From Pomphorhynchus laevis (lineage: Eukaryota; Acanthocephala; Palaeacanthocephala; Echinorhynchida; Pomphorhynchidae): DNA of 64,000 nt. The DNA lies in NCBI GenBank assembly GCA_012934845.2, contig WNNJ02000681.1, positions 1-64,000 of the forward strand. Direction: 5' to 3'. This document shows, in pieces, positions 1-9,739 of the stretch (the first letter of the stretch is position 1; each line of letters opens with the position of its first letter). The translations under genes and the position numbers were made by a program. The notes below the pieces were generated by a model, which saw only the letters and a list, made by a program, of their open reading frames with translations, searched no databases and was not told where the DNA came from.

Positions 1-4
1 TATA

Positions 5-2287
5 ATGGAGCTGGACGATACTTTTGAATCACAGAGTGTGCGGCATAAGCTATTACAGCTTCACCCTGAAGCTTCCGACATAAGTGAAGGCGTAGCTTTA
101 AATAGTCCTTTACCAAACATGGTTAAGCACCACCCAGTACGTTTTGAATACATATCAAGCGATGACATTATAGAGGCAGCTCGACGCACTCAAGGATCAG
201 CAGGACCTTCAGGAATGGATGCGCAAATATGGCGCACAATGCTATGTTCGTTCGGAATATCATCTTCTCGACTAGCTTCCAGTCTCGCTGATTTTTCGTA
301 TCTAGTGGCATCCGTTAATATCAACCCAGACTCTCTTACAGCATTTACAGCAAGCCGTTTGATTCCATTGAACAAGGACCCCGGCATCAGGCCGATAGGG
401 ATTGGTGAGGTATCACGCAGAATAGTTGGAAAAGTTCTGGCAAAGTTGATAAGTAAAGACTTACAGATCGTGTCGAAATGCGAACAATTGTGCGCTGGAC
501 AAAGATGCGGGGTCGAGGCTGCGATACATTCCATTCGACAGGTTTACATGGAAAACAGTGACATGTGCTTGTTGCAGCTGGATGCTCGAAATGCCTTTAA
601 CTGTGTGAACCGTAAATTGGCTCTAGCAAATATCGAGTATGTTTGTCCTTCACTAGCAACAGTGCTGCGTAATGTGTATGGTAATCCAGCAACTCTTTCA
701 GTCGACAAGGATTTAATGTTTTCCAAGGAGGGGTTCACGCAAGGTGATCCTCTGGCAATGATAGCATTTGCTGCGTCATCACTTCCACTAATAATGAAGC
801 TGAGAGCTATAGCACCAAACGTTACTCATCGCTGGTTTGCAGACGATGCGAATTGTGTGGGTAGTCGATCTGATGTATTGAGAGTCTGGAATGGTATCCG
901 CGAAATCGGCCATAGATATGGATTTCATCTAAATGAACAAAAATGCCAGGTTCTAGTACATAAAGATCAAATAAAATTAGCAGAGAAGACTTTCTGTGGT
1001 ACAGGGCTTAAGATTATATACCAAGGTACAGAAATTCTTGGTTCTGCCATTGGAGATCAAACATATATGGACCAATTTGTTCATGGCAAAATTGAAAACT
1101 GGATTGAATCATTAAAAAATTTGAATTTAGTAGCGAATGAAGATCCATACGTCGCTTTTGCAGCTTTGACGCAGGCGCTCCAATTCAAGTGGAATTATGT
1201 TCAACGAACTTGTATGGCTAGTAGCACATGTTACGAACGTCTTTCATCGTATATATTCGACACGATCATTCCGAAGTTGACAGGAGTTGATTTAGATACG
1301 GGACAACTTGATTCGATAATGATTCCATTACGCTACGGTGGATTGGGTATACTAGACCCGAATAGTAATCCTCTTTCGGAATATGATAGTTCATTACGCA
1401 TGAGCCAACCTCTACTAGATGGATTATCAGGAAGTGATTTAGAGATTAGATATGCCCAAATTGCGCGAGAAATAAGAATATATAAGCAAGAATCTATCAA
1501 AACTCGATTGATGAGGGTTAAATCAAAATCAGCGACTATTAGCGCTTATCTCGATTTCGCAGCCTGTAAAGGGGCATCTAATTGGCTTTCAGCAAAACCT
1601 TCATTAGTACTTAATCACCACTTAAGCAAAAGGCAATTTCAAGATGCTCTGGCATCACGCTATGGATGGAAACCTCCGGACTCACCCATGAAATGTTTGT
1701 GTGGACACAATTTTGATATTTGTCATGCTGTTGCTTGTCAGTCCGGTGGTATTCCAACAATTAGACATAACGTGGTTCGTGATATTATTGCTAAAGAACT
1801 AGCCGATGTATGCAGTTCAACATCAATTGAACCTCCTTTACAACCTTTGTCTGAAGGAATAGTTTTCAAAAATTCCACAACGACCCTTGATCGTAATTCT
1901 AGAGTTGATGTTGCGTGTTACGGTCTGTTTGGGGATAAGACGGAGCGGTCATTATTTGACATTTGTGTTTTCAGCCATCTTGCTCCTTCTTATTCATCTG
2001 GCACGACAAGCAATGCTTTTAACTATCACGAGGCTAGAAAAAACTCGAAGTATGGTGAAAGAATAGCACGGTTTGAACGATCGTCATTTTATCCTATTGT
2101 TCTTGCCTCCAACGGTGCCCTTGGCAGTACAGCACAGATGATTTTAAAGAAAATAGCAAAGATACGAGCAGATAGAACTTGCGATAATTACAGCGCCTGT
2201 ATCCGAAATATAAGGAGTAGAGTCGGTTTTGCTTTAGCAAAAATGTCTTCGATGTCTATACGTGCTGCTCGTACGTCGAAAATTTAG
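5..2287 (+). CDS. Non-LTR retrotransposon reverse transcriptase with C-terminal zinc knuckle and restriction-like endonuclease
   Basis: This 760-residue open frame has no internal stop and may continue upstream of the window. RT palm motifs are in order: motif A (QLDARNAFN, D at about 193), motif B (GFTQGDPLAM, about 243-252) and motif C (WFADDA, D280-D281). A thumb-like region follows. Near 562-578 there is a Cys/His knuckle (CLCGH then CH and C), then an RHN motif, a VDV acidic motif near 635, an FDICVF strand and a K-x3-Y-like block near 680. This order matches the restriction-like endonuclease of R2/NeSL-type elements. It would copy element RNA by target-primed reverse transcription. The intact frame suggests a recent copy. 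The exact clade is uncertain and an N-terminal DNA-binding domain would lie outside the window. Confidence 0.85.
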   Translation: MELDDTFESQSVRHKLLQLHPEASDISEGVALNSPLPNMVKHHPVRFEYISSDDIIEAARRTQGSAGPSGMDAQIWRTMLCSFGISSSRLASSLADFSYLVASVNINPDSLTAFTASRLIPLNKDPGIRPIGIGEVSRRIVGKVLAKLISKDLQIVSKCEQLCAGQRCGVEAAIHSIRQVYMENSDMCLLQLDARNAFNCVNRKLALANIEYVCPSLATVLRNVYGNPATLSVDKDLMFSKEGFTQGDPLAMIAFAASSLPLIMKLRAIAPNVTHRWFADDANCVGSRSDVLRVWNGIREIGHRYGFHLNEQKCQVLVHKDQIKLAEKTFCGTGLKIIYQGTEILGSAIGDQTYMDQFVHGKIENWIESLKNLNLVANEDPYVAFAALTQALQFKWNYVQRTCMASSTCYERLSSYIFDTIIPKLTGVDLDTGQLDSIMIPLRYGGLGILDPNSNPLSEYDSSLRMSQPLLDGLSGSDLEIRYAQIAREIRIYKQESIKTRLMRVKSKSATISAYLDFAACKGASNWLSAKPSLVLNHHLSKRQFQDALASRYGWKPPDSPMKCLCGHNFDICHAVACQSGGIPTIRHNVVRDIIAKELADVCSSTSIEPPLQPLSEGIVFKNSTTTLDRNSRVDVACYGLFGDKTERSLFDICVFSHLAPSYSSGTTSNAFNYHEARKNSKYGERIARFERSSFYPIVLASNGALGSTAQMILKKIAKIRADRTCDNYSACIRNIRSRVGFALAKMSSMSIRAARTSKI

Positions 2288-2390
2288 TCAGTTAGTCAGC
2301 ATGGAACAAGACTTAATAACTATTATTTGACTGTATTCTTAAATGTTTGTATTTAAAAAAAATTATAATAAAAAAAAATTAAAAAAAAAA
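2288..2390 (+). other. 3' UTR and A-rich tail of the non-LTR element
   Basis: About 70 nt after the stop codon the sequence becomes runs of A broken by T (2355-2390), as expected for the 3' end of a target-primed insertion. The exact end cannot be fixed because the flanking DNA is also AT-rich. Confidence 0.5.
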
Positions 2391-3430
2391 ATATAATAAT
2401 TATAAAATAATAATAATTATTTTTGTTCTAATAAATAAAAATAGATAAAAAACAATAATGCTAAATCAATACTTCAAAATTTAATATATAACATTTAGAT
2501 AGATATCAATATTTCATAAAGAGGACAACATTTTAAAACGGCTGTATTATTTATATAAACTTCACAGAATACAACGCTATATTTATTATCCTCTTTAATA
2601 TAAAATAATATAATTTAGTATAAAATTATAAAATTACGATATTATAAAATATCGTAATTTAGTTTATTAGCATTTCTAATTTAAGATCTTCACTTGTAAA
2701 ATCTGTTGTAATTTTTTATTTCGCATTAAACAAATAAATAAAAATAAATAAAAATAATATAATTTATATCAAGTTAAAATTGAAAATTGAAATTTAAAAA
2801 TTTAAAAATTTAAAAGTTTTATAAAAAACCGATAGTTTCTACACCTTAATGTAGCTAAATATATAATAAAATAATTATAAGATTAGTTATAAAATAATAT
2901 TATTATAAATATAATAATTATAAAATAATAATAATTATTTTTGTTCTAATAAATAAAAATAGATAAATCAATAGACAAACATTTAGACAACATTTTTTAA
3001 TAGATAACATAAAGAGGACAACATTTAAAAACGGCTGCATTATTTTTATAAACTTCACAGAATATATCCCTATATATATTAATTATCCTCTTTAATATAA
3101 AATTAAAGACAGATTCATTTGAATTTGTAAAATCTTATGGAATATTTAAATCAAAATTTAATAATTAGATAATAAATAATTATAAATAATTGTTATAAGA
3201 TTTTAATAACTAAAAGTCAATTTTTATGAATTGACTAATAAATAATAGACGATTAATCAGAATAAGGATTAATGGTCATCAGGAGGAACTGATATGCTAT
3301 CAGGTTTCTCGTCCTATATATCTACCCAATAATTCAGCGATGCCAAATGCATGCTAATGACGTAATTAATGCTAATAATGATAATTATTTTTGTTCTAAT
3401 AAATAAAAATAGATAAAATAATAATAATGC
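2391..3430. repeat. AT-rich direct repeat, period about 510 bp
   Basis: A block with the phrase TTTTTGTTCTAATAAATAAA, followed by an AAAGAGGACAACATTT segment and a CTTCACAGAATA segment, occurs at 2391-2620 and again at 2905-3107, about 510 bp apart. The first phrase recurs a third time at 3372-3430. No coding potential is seen. It lies beside small-retroelement 3' ends and may be an older derivative of them. Confidence 0.6.
3268..3362 (-). other. Structured 3' element of small retroelement, copy A (decayed)
   Basis: It carries the conserved order found in the other copies: GTCATCAGGAGGAA, a pseudoknot region and a trailing ATGCATGCTAATGACG hairpin region. The two pseudoknot helices are mostly lost here and the far side of the outer stem is missing. 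Confidence 0.5.
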
Positions 3431-3606
3431 TAAATCAATAAATCAAAATTTAATAATTAGATAATAAATAATTATAAATAATTCTTATAAGATTTAATAT
3501 AATTTATATCAAGTTAAAATAAACAATCGAAATTTAAAATATAGGTCAAATTTTATGAATTGACTAATAAATAGCAAACGATGTGTCAGTATATAGATTT
3601 GAGGTT

Positions 3607-3704
3607 ATCAAGAGGAACTGCTATGTTATCAGGTTTCGGTCCATATTCCTTGACACAACATAGCAGCGGGGCCAAGTACGTGCTAATGACGTATATCTTC
3701 TGAT
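3607..3704 (-). other. Structured 3' element of small retroelement, copy B
   Basis: CTGCTATG pairs with CATAGCAG (3659-3666). GGTCC (3638-3642) pairs with GGGGCC (3668-3673) if one U-G wobble is allowed on the strand as given. TACGT (3677-3681) pairs with ACGTA (3689-3693), where other copies have TACAT/ATGTA, a compensatory A-T to G-C change. The outer stem, ATCA near 3607 with TGAT near 3704, is weaker here. Confidence 0.65.
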
Positions 3705-3739
3705 GAAATTTGATTATATAGTATCTTATTCTAATACAA

Positions 3740-4180
3740 AGTATATTATTTATTATCTATCCATAGAAATTTGCCACTTAAGAGTTTAAATTTATTCTTT
3801 ATATTATTGTGTTGATTTATATATTTTACTATTTTCTGCTTGATGTTATTTTTATAGTAACCTAGTTTAAAATATGCATCTATTAAATTATTTAAATGAT
3901 TTTGAAGAAAGCCAATATCATTATAAATTGTTGCAATTCTTAAAATTTCATTATTTAATGTATTATATTTTATATTATATGGTATGCATGAATGCTCATG
4001 CAAAAATATGTTTCTTGTAAATTTAAATATGTCATCTTTACGATATAAATTAAAGGAGTTTTGATTGATGTTAATTTAATGTTTATATCAAGATATATAC
4101 TTTCTTTATCATTAATATTAAATTTTTGTGCTATTTGTATTTAAATTATTTAAATGATTTTAAAGAAAGTCAATATCATA
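3740..4180 (-). pseudogene. 3' part of small-retroelement reverse transcriptase
   Basis: The minus strand encodes the C-terminal third of an RT-like protein: a YLD motif, an LYRKDDIFKFTRNIFLHEH segment, then a helical Lys-rich tail ending GKFLWIDNK. An 85-codon part (3746-4003) is open. The same segment occurs near 5.5, 13.8, 50.7 and 53.1 kb. The copy is 5'-truncated, and 4137-4180 is a second small piece of the same region in the same orientation. The family resembles RTs with GxPMG and YIDD motifs common in aquatic invertebrates and possibly allied to Penelope-like elements. No intact copy is in the window. Confidence 0.7.
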
Positions 4181-4186
4181 TTTCTA

Positions 4187-4187
<1 letters not shown>

Positions 4188-4232
<45 letters not shown>
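4188..4232. repeat. (AT)n microsatellite
   Basis: About 45 nt of uninterrupted AT dinucleotides within a retroelement fragment. An open frame running through it is a low-complexity artefact. Confidence 0.9.
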
Positions 4233-4234
<2 letters not shown>

Positions 4235-4416
4235 TATTTCAGAAATATTTACATATTTCTATAATATTTATGAAAACTTTAACTTACAATATCCTATTAA
4301 GTGCTATTTTACCTCGGACAATCGCGCGGAATTATTAACTATCCACTAATTGTTTTCTGTTAAAAGTTCGAAATTAATATGTTGAGCGAATATGCTCTGA
4401 ATTCTTATCAAATCAG

Positions 4417-4527
4417 CTAGCTGAGTCTACGTATTTAATATAATTATAAAATAAAAAATAATAATGCTAAATCAAAATTTAATAATTAAATATTAAAAGA
4501 TTAATTTTATAATTTATATCAAGATGA
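4417..4527 (-). repeat. Short 5'-truncated small-retroelement 3' end inside the PCMT intron
   Basis: It begins at the family's 3' terminus (ATCAAATCAGC on the plus strand), shared with the ends near 5092 and 51204, and stops after about 110 nt, next to the splice donor that follows PCMT exon 3. A fixed 3' end with variable 5' truncation fits target-primed reverse transcription. Confidence 0.6.
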
Positions 4528-4532
4528 ATTAC

Positions 4533-4890
4533 ACTACCAACATCAAGTGCGCGAGCCCCATCCACTAGCTTATCCTTCATAAACTCTAACGCATATGCGT
4601 GCTAGTAAATAAAGAGTCGAATCATCCAATATATATTGCAGAAACAACCCATTCCATATGGGGCGCACTAATGGTCGCCCCATATCCAATACTCTGTGGA
4701 CTGTCAGAGTAGGGTTTTGGGCTAGAGCAGAATAAAGCCCTGTCAAATGCTTGCATGGTTTCAAGTATTCGAGGAGTTTTTAAAATACCGGCGACTACAT
4801 TGAAATAAATCATTACATTTCTATAAAAAGTGTCTTACTTTTTAAATTATCAAGTAGTTTGTTCATACTCTCTGCTGGTAGCCAAGTCAT
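4533..4890 (-). CDS. PCMT1: Protein-L-isoaspartate O-methyltransferase, 5' exons (partial gene)
   Basis: PCMT uses S-adenosylmethionine to methylate isoaspartyl residues in aged proteins and so starts their repair. Three exons join in frame: 4839-4890 (ATG at 4890, MTW start), 4649-4794 and 4533-4601. Introns of 44 and 47 nt have GT/AG ends. The product reads MTWLPAESMNKLLDNLK, then GILKTPRILE, then the family signature PYSDSPQSIGYGATISAPHM, then HAYALEFMKDKL and SAM motif I start ALDVGS. All follow PCMT order. Two extra residues (EW) sit at the exon 2/3 junction. The frame stops at a donor inside the SAM site. The following exons are not visible, so they lie left of the window beyond inserted elements, or the gene is truncated. 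An AG acceptor directly precedes the ATG, suggesting a 5' UTR intron or trans-splicing. Confidence 0.82.
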
Positions 4891-5091
4891 CTAAAATCAT
4901 AATAGCTAAATATTTTTTTATTAAATCATAATAAACATATCCCATATGCTGGATGGTCGGTCTTTGGAAGTCTCAAGCACCAATATTTAATAATCAAATT
5001 AAATAATATAATAATATATAATAAGTGAATGAAAAGATCCAAAACTATATGATGGATTTATCCATATGAAAATTATTATCTTTATGGATCA

Positions 5092-5640
5092 AATCAGCAA
5101 ACTAAGTCTGCGTATTTAATATATTCATAAAATAAACAAAACATAATAATGCTAAATCAAAACTTAATAATTAAATAATAAAATAAATAATTGTTTTAAG
5201 ATTTTCTATAATTTAAATCAAGTTAAAATAAAAAATAAAATTTAAAATAAACGTCATTTTTATGAATTGACTAATAAATAACAGACGTTGTATCAGAATA
5301 AGAATTAGAGGTCATCAGGAGGAACTGCTATGCTATCAGGTTTCGGCCCCTAACTCCTCTACCCAACATAGCAGCGGGGCCAAATACATGCTAATGATGT
5401 ATTTCCTCTGATAAAACTATCTAGTATCTTATTCTAATACAAAGTATATTATTTATTATCCATCCATAAAAATTTGCCACTTAAGAGTTTAAATTTATTC
5501 TTTATATTATTGTGTTGATTTATATATTTTACTATTTTCTGCTTGATGTTATTTTTATAGTAACCTAGTTTAAAATATGTATCTATTAAATTATTTAAAT
5601 GATTTTGAAGAAAACCATTACATATTGTTGCAATAAAAAT
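5092..5640 (-). mobile_element. 5'-truncated small-retroelement copy C (RT tail, structured element, 3' UTR)
   Basis: From high to low coordinates it holds the end of the RT frame (about 5635-5445), the inverted arm TCTTATTCTAATAC (5427-5440), the structured element (5314-5412), the matching arm GTATCAGAATAAGA (5290-5303), and an AT-rich 3' UTR ending near 5092 at the shared terminus. It is nearly identical to the copy at 50661-51204 and is truncated at almost the same 5' point. Confidence 0.75.
5314..5412 (-). other. Structured pseudoknot element, copy C (reference copy)
   Basis: Helices on the plus strand: outer stem ATCAGGAGGAA (5314-5324) with TTCCTCTGAT (5403-5412), one bulge; CTGCTATG (5325-5332) with CATAGCAG (5367-5374); GGCCCC (5345-5350) with GGGGCC (5376-5381); hairpin AAATACAT (5382-5389) with ATGTATTT (5397-5404), whose last bases compete with the outer stem. 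The second and third helices interleave, giving an H-type pseudoknot. A further 14-nt inverted pair (5290-5303 with 5427-5440) encloses the whole. Function is unknown. Confidence 0.7.
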
Positions 5641-5744
5641 TAATAAAAGTCTAATAAGTAAATTTTATGAAATTATTAATACAGAACACTTAAATAAGTC
5701 ACTTTTCTTCTCGTCACTTTTCGTCTCAGCGCTGTCTGCTCCTC

Positions 5745-5985
5745 ATTGTTCATAAATCTCTCTTTCTTAGACGACACTAGCCCCATCTCTCCACCACTGC
5801 GTTCCCGTTATTTCCTCTTATTCCACGTTCCCAATTACTCCAGCAACTACGGGCTCCGATCCTTCCTCGTCGCCGCCCCCTCGCCTGGAATCAGCTCCTT
5901 CTCGACGTCCGCCGCGTTTCATCCTTTATCACATTCGAATACCTTCTCCGTACCTACCTTCTAGACACATGATTTACATTTTTGA
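5745..5985 (+). pseudogene. CR1/L2-type ORF2 C-terminal end and 3' UTR fragment
   Basis: The plus strand encodes the element's C-terminal phrase (LDDTSP, LRSRYFLLFHVPNYSS, YGLRSF), which also occurs in the minus-strand copies at 58.0-58.9 kb. GC content is much higher than in flanking DNA. It is interrupted by a foldback MITE at about 5984. Confidence 0.7.
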
Positions 5986-6172
5986 TAAATAATTATTGAA
6001 GCGGGATCAAAGGAAAGAAGAAATTATTTTTGATATTTCGCTAACTACTGTTAGAGCATCTTCAATAAATTACTTCAGAAAATGAGTAATTTTCTGAAGA
6101 TGCTAACAGAAGAAATATCAAAATTAATTTCTTCTTTCCTTTGATCCAGCTCCAATAATTATTTATCAACAA
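5984..6172. mobile_element. Foldback MITE, family 1
   Basis: A near-perfect inverted repeat. The left arm starts TGATAAATAATTATTGAAGC and contains GGATCAAAGGAAAGAAGAAA and GATATTTCGCTAAC. The right arm mirrors these, ending ATAATTATTTATCA. Copies of the same arms occur near 7.2-7.6, 15.5 and 56.7 kb. There is no coding capacity, so it would depend on a transposase supplied elsewhere. Confidence 0.75.
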
Positions 6173-6234
6173 TTACAAAATTTAGATCTAATATACATAC
6201 AATTAATATACAGAGCAATCGAACAACCAAGAAA

Positions 6235-6350
6235 GATCCTCTATTACTGCGATTATTACGATTACTACGATTACAACGTTTCCAACGATTACAACTATAT
6301 TACTACGATTACAATGTTTACAACGATTACATCGATAACAACGATTACTT
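6235..6350 (+). repeat. ACGATTAC-type short tandem repeat in the CR1 5' region
   Basis: Imperfect repeats of the ACGATTACAACG kind run for about 115 nt upstream of the ORF1-like frame and look like a repetitive 5' UTR of that element. Confidence 0.6.
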
Positions 6351-6455
6351 CAACGGAGTTAAAAAGTCTTGGTTATTAAAATTCTTACAATAAAATACAT
6401 ACAATAATTGTTCAATTATCTTTGAACAATCAAAGACGAATCGAGAATCCTGATA

Positions 6456-6953
6456 ATGTGTGCCAAGAAGAAAAATGTATCAAGAGGTAGGCAAGCAAAC
6501 TCAGGGGATACCGACAACAACAGGAAATTCGAGAGTGTACAAGTGGAATGTTCAACTAGCGGTTGTCAAATTTGGACATCGGTAACACACATTTGTGATT
6601 TGGGTGATGATACTGACGACGGACCACCATTTTATTGCGGATTTTGTGCGGCGAAGCAAATCAATGTGTTGGTTGAACGTTTAAAGCAATTGGAAAAGGT
6701 ATTGCAGTGTGGCGGATTTTCTCAAGTTCCAAATGGATCTATCCTGGTAAACGCAGCTTCTACCGAATGCGTATCAGCTGAATGCAACCTACACAAACAT
6801 GCTACCTTGGCTAACATCCCCAAATCACAGTCTGGTAGTAATAACAACCGGGTGGATAACGACAAACCGAACGTATCTGCTGTCCGCTCAGAAATGGCTC
6901 ACAACTCGCAACTACAAATCAAGTACAGATCTAGTCATGCCTACATGAAGTAG
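6456..6953 (+). pseudogene. CR1-type ORF1 N-terminus with PHD-like zinc finger, truncated
   Basis: A 165-codon frame from ATG. Residues about 31-70 carry Cys/His pairs (VECSTSGCQIW, HIC, YCGFC) followed by a leucine-rich helix (INVLVERLKQLEKVL). This is the layout of the PHD-like finger and coiled coil at the start of CR1-clade ORF1 proteins, which bind element RNA. The stop codon lies inside a perfect palindrome (6921-6973), so the frame is ended by a foldback rearrangement. ORF2 does not follow. Confidence 0.6.
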
Positions 6954-6973
6954 GCATGACTAGATCTGTACTT
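6921..6973. repeat. Perfect 24-bp inverted repeat (snap-back)
   Basis: Arms 6921-6944 and 6950-6973 are exact complements with a 5-nt spacer. The right arm is a reverse copy of the coding left arm, so this is a local inverted duplication inside the ORF1 fragment. Confidence 0.9.
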
Positions 6974-7188
6974 CTTAGAGGTGTTTCAGAAGAAATTTCA
7001 GAAAAATTCGAGTGTACAGTCTAGTTATAATTAGATTGCAATTTTCTGATGATGCTAACAGTGATTAGCGAAGTATCAATCATTGAATGAATATAAATTT
7101 GTGTTATTTCATTCTCCGATGTAAACCATTTATTCTTATTAAAAAATCTCATTATTATTTAAAACCTAATAATTAAACTAGGTTTTAA

Positions 7189-7612
7189 ATAGTTGATACT
7201 GATCCATTATTGATAAATAATTATTGAAGCTGGATCAAAGAAAAGACGTAATTATTTTTGATATTTCGATAACTTCTGTTAGCATCTTCAGAAAATTATT
7301 ATATTATAATAAAATAAAATAATTTTTTATATATTATTAATATTATATATTATATATTATTATATATTTTATATAATATATAAATATATATTATAAAATG
7401 CATGTACATTTTAACTTCTTTAAAATGCATTTCACTGCACATTTCCTATTTTCGATCGTTTTGAATTGTTTTATATAAGCATGTACATTTTAAAAAACAT
7501 TGAAATTTTCTGAAGATGCTAACAGAAGTTAGCAAAATATCAAAAATAATTTCCTCTTTTATTTGATCCAGCTCCAATAATTATTTATCAATAACGGATC
7601 ATTATCAACTAT
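7189..7612. mobile_element. Foldback MITE, family 1, long copy with AT-rich core
   Basis: Terminal inverted repeats of about 105 nt: ATAGTTGATA at the left and TATCAACTAT at the right, with the GATCAAAG and TTAGCATCTTCAGAAAA arm motifs inside. The core (7310-7490) is AT-rich with a TGCATGTACATTTTA phrase. A half arm of the same family lies at 7023-7080. Confidence 0.75.
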
Positions 7613-9739
7613 TTATAATTTATTATTAATTTATTTTATTAATATATATGACACTGATAGGATCATGAGATCATTGAATTCGTGCTAGTAACCCTTAGAT
7701 TGACTCTTTCATTTATTTTGTCAATTTTGCTAGAACATTTTAAATTTAATGTATAAATTTTCGATAGCTGCTACTAGCATAGACAGACTGTAATTTCGAC
7801 GGTCATAAATATTTATCAACAAGAAATAAATCTGAAATTTACGAAATGCACAAAGAAAGCAAGCGTATAGCAAAATAAATTGTGTATTACAACTCAAAAT
7901 AAGTATGTATTTCGTCTTTAGTAACAATTAATGCCTTGGATATTGCTCGGCCACTGTAGTTTACTTGTTAGCAGAGAAATTCTGCTTCTATAAATTCAGA
8001 TGCTTAGATTCGTTAGAAAGATAATCTACTTCACTTGAAAGTTTACTCAATTATTCTTATAATATCCCTATTTTTTCGACATGTTAATAATCAACGGCAT
8101 GTTTGGGTAAAAGCGATCAATCCTTGTATTGTAAATACTGTTTACGTTCACTTACTACAGATAGAAAATCATGCCTATCAATAATTTATAATAATTAATT
8201 TAAATAATAATTTAAATAAATCATACTCATCAATGCACAGTTTAATAGAGTAATTAATAAAATTAATGAATAATATTTCTATTTATTAATATAATTAATA
8301 AAATAATATAAAATAATATTTCTATTTATTAATATAATTAATAAAATAATATAAAATAATATTTCTATTTATTAATAAAATTAATGCAGAGAATTTATTA
8401 AAGCAACTTCGCCTTTTGGCTTTGGGCAAAAAGTTTATAACATTGAATAAACGATAATATTTATAAGAAATAAAAGTTCAATTACCCGTGTTTAAATTCG
8501 GTATGTAGTTTGACAACGGAGCATTGGAGGAAGGGTATTGTTGATCATTCAGGAATGCAAATTTACATGAAATGTAGAATAAATGTGTATGTTGGATATT
8601 AGAAAGTAATTTGTTTAAGAGCGACGAAGACAATCAATTTCCTTAAGACTTATATGGCTTAGATGTGGGCAGGTGAATAAGTGAGATATTGAGAAGATAT
8701 TATAAAATTAATAATAAATAGAATTAATTATAATTAATAATTTGGCACGATCGTATACATATCGAATACTCGGATATATTTATATGAAATGTATCATTTA
8801 CGAATATTAAACATTTGAAATCTAATTTAAGACCTATTTTCAGAGACATTTATAGCTGAAACAATATATTAGAACATTAAAACTGATAAAATCATTACAA
8901 ACAAAAATATAAAATTGTAAAATTAATCATAAAATTTCATACCCACCTGTACAAACGTGTGTATATGTCCAAAATACATGGAATTAATTAATTATAATTA
9001 ATAATTTGGCACAATCGTATACATATCATATACGCGGATATATTTATATATTTATAAATTAATCGCTTATCACAGTACAGAACAACATTATCATTTGCTA
9101 ACACAAGAGTTTCAGGATGCACGAGCTGCTTGAAATGGTTTGGATCACATTGCTAAATCAAAATTTGTTTGCGACAAAAATGACAGCACTAAGCACACGA
9201 TTTCCTGTGGAACAAGAGAAATGACAACTGTACGATATAATAGGTTATGACATTCCGATCCGAAAGATTGTAGTGTAGAATCGGATTTGCACTGGCAAAC
9301 GTTTCATCGATGAACTACTAACAACGGTCGATATTATACTATAAACAGCCATATTCACAATAACAATATAGCAAAGCAGGTGGCTTGGATATGCTTCAAA
9401 TAAAAACTAATGGAATAGTTAGTATTCTAATAAATTATTCAAATTCCAATGATATTGATATGAAGAAGGACAATTTATTTATTCTAAGCATTTTATTTAT
9501 AATATTTATCAATTTATTCCTAACAATTTATTTATTCTCTTATTAAAATGTTCAAAGTCTCAATATTTTCATTACTGCTTTAATGTCAATACCAAATATT
9601 GTTGAAAATTCATAAGGGAAATCGTACAATAACTTAATTAAATATCGTTACAACTAATTATATACGTGAAAAACCAATTGAGTCTTAAATATAAAGTCTG
9701 GAATAAAATATTTAATAAAAAATAAAAAATATCGTTTTA
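7613..9739. other. Gene-poor AT-rich stretch
   Basis: No frame here is supported. A ~44-bp unit (AATAATATTTCTATTTATTA and on) is tandemly repeated about three times at 8264-8390. An AATTTGGCAC/GATCGTATACATATC phrase occurs twice (about 8740 and 9003). Short possible exons were seen on both strands but none has enough support. Confidence 0.5.

Noticed and set aside
190-738. Minus-strand frames of 114 and 64 codons
   Set aside because: Both lie antisense to the intact reverse transcriptase and have no features of their own.
4126-4338. 70-codon plus-strand frame through the AT microsatellite
   Set aside because: Encoded YIYIYI run is a dinucleotide-repeat artefact within a retroelement scrap.
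5314-5412. Pseudoknot element as an HDV-like, twister or hammerhead ribozyme
   Set aside because: HDV needs a P4 hairpin between the two 3' strands, but here they are one base apart. Twister's conserved loops are absent. Hammerhead stem I does not form and the core changes in several copies. Kept only as a structure of unknown function.
8470-8660. Possible minus-strand exon (phrase DQQYPSSNAPLSNYIPN before a donor)
   Set aside because: The phrase is coding-like but no convincing acceptor or neighbouring exon was found.
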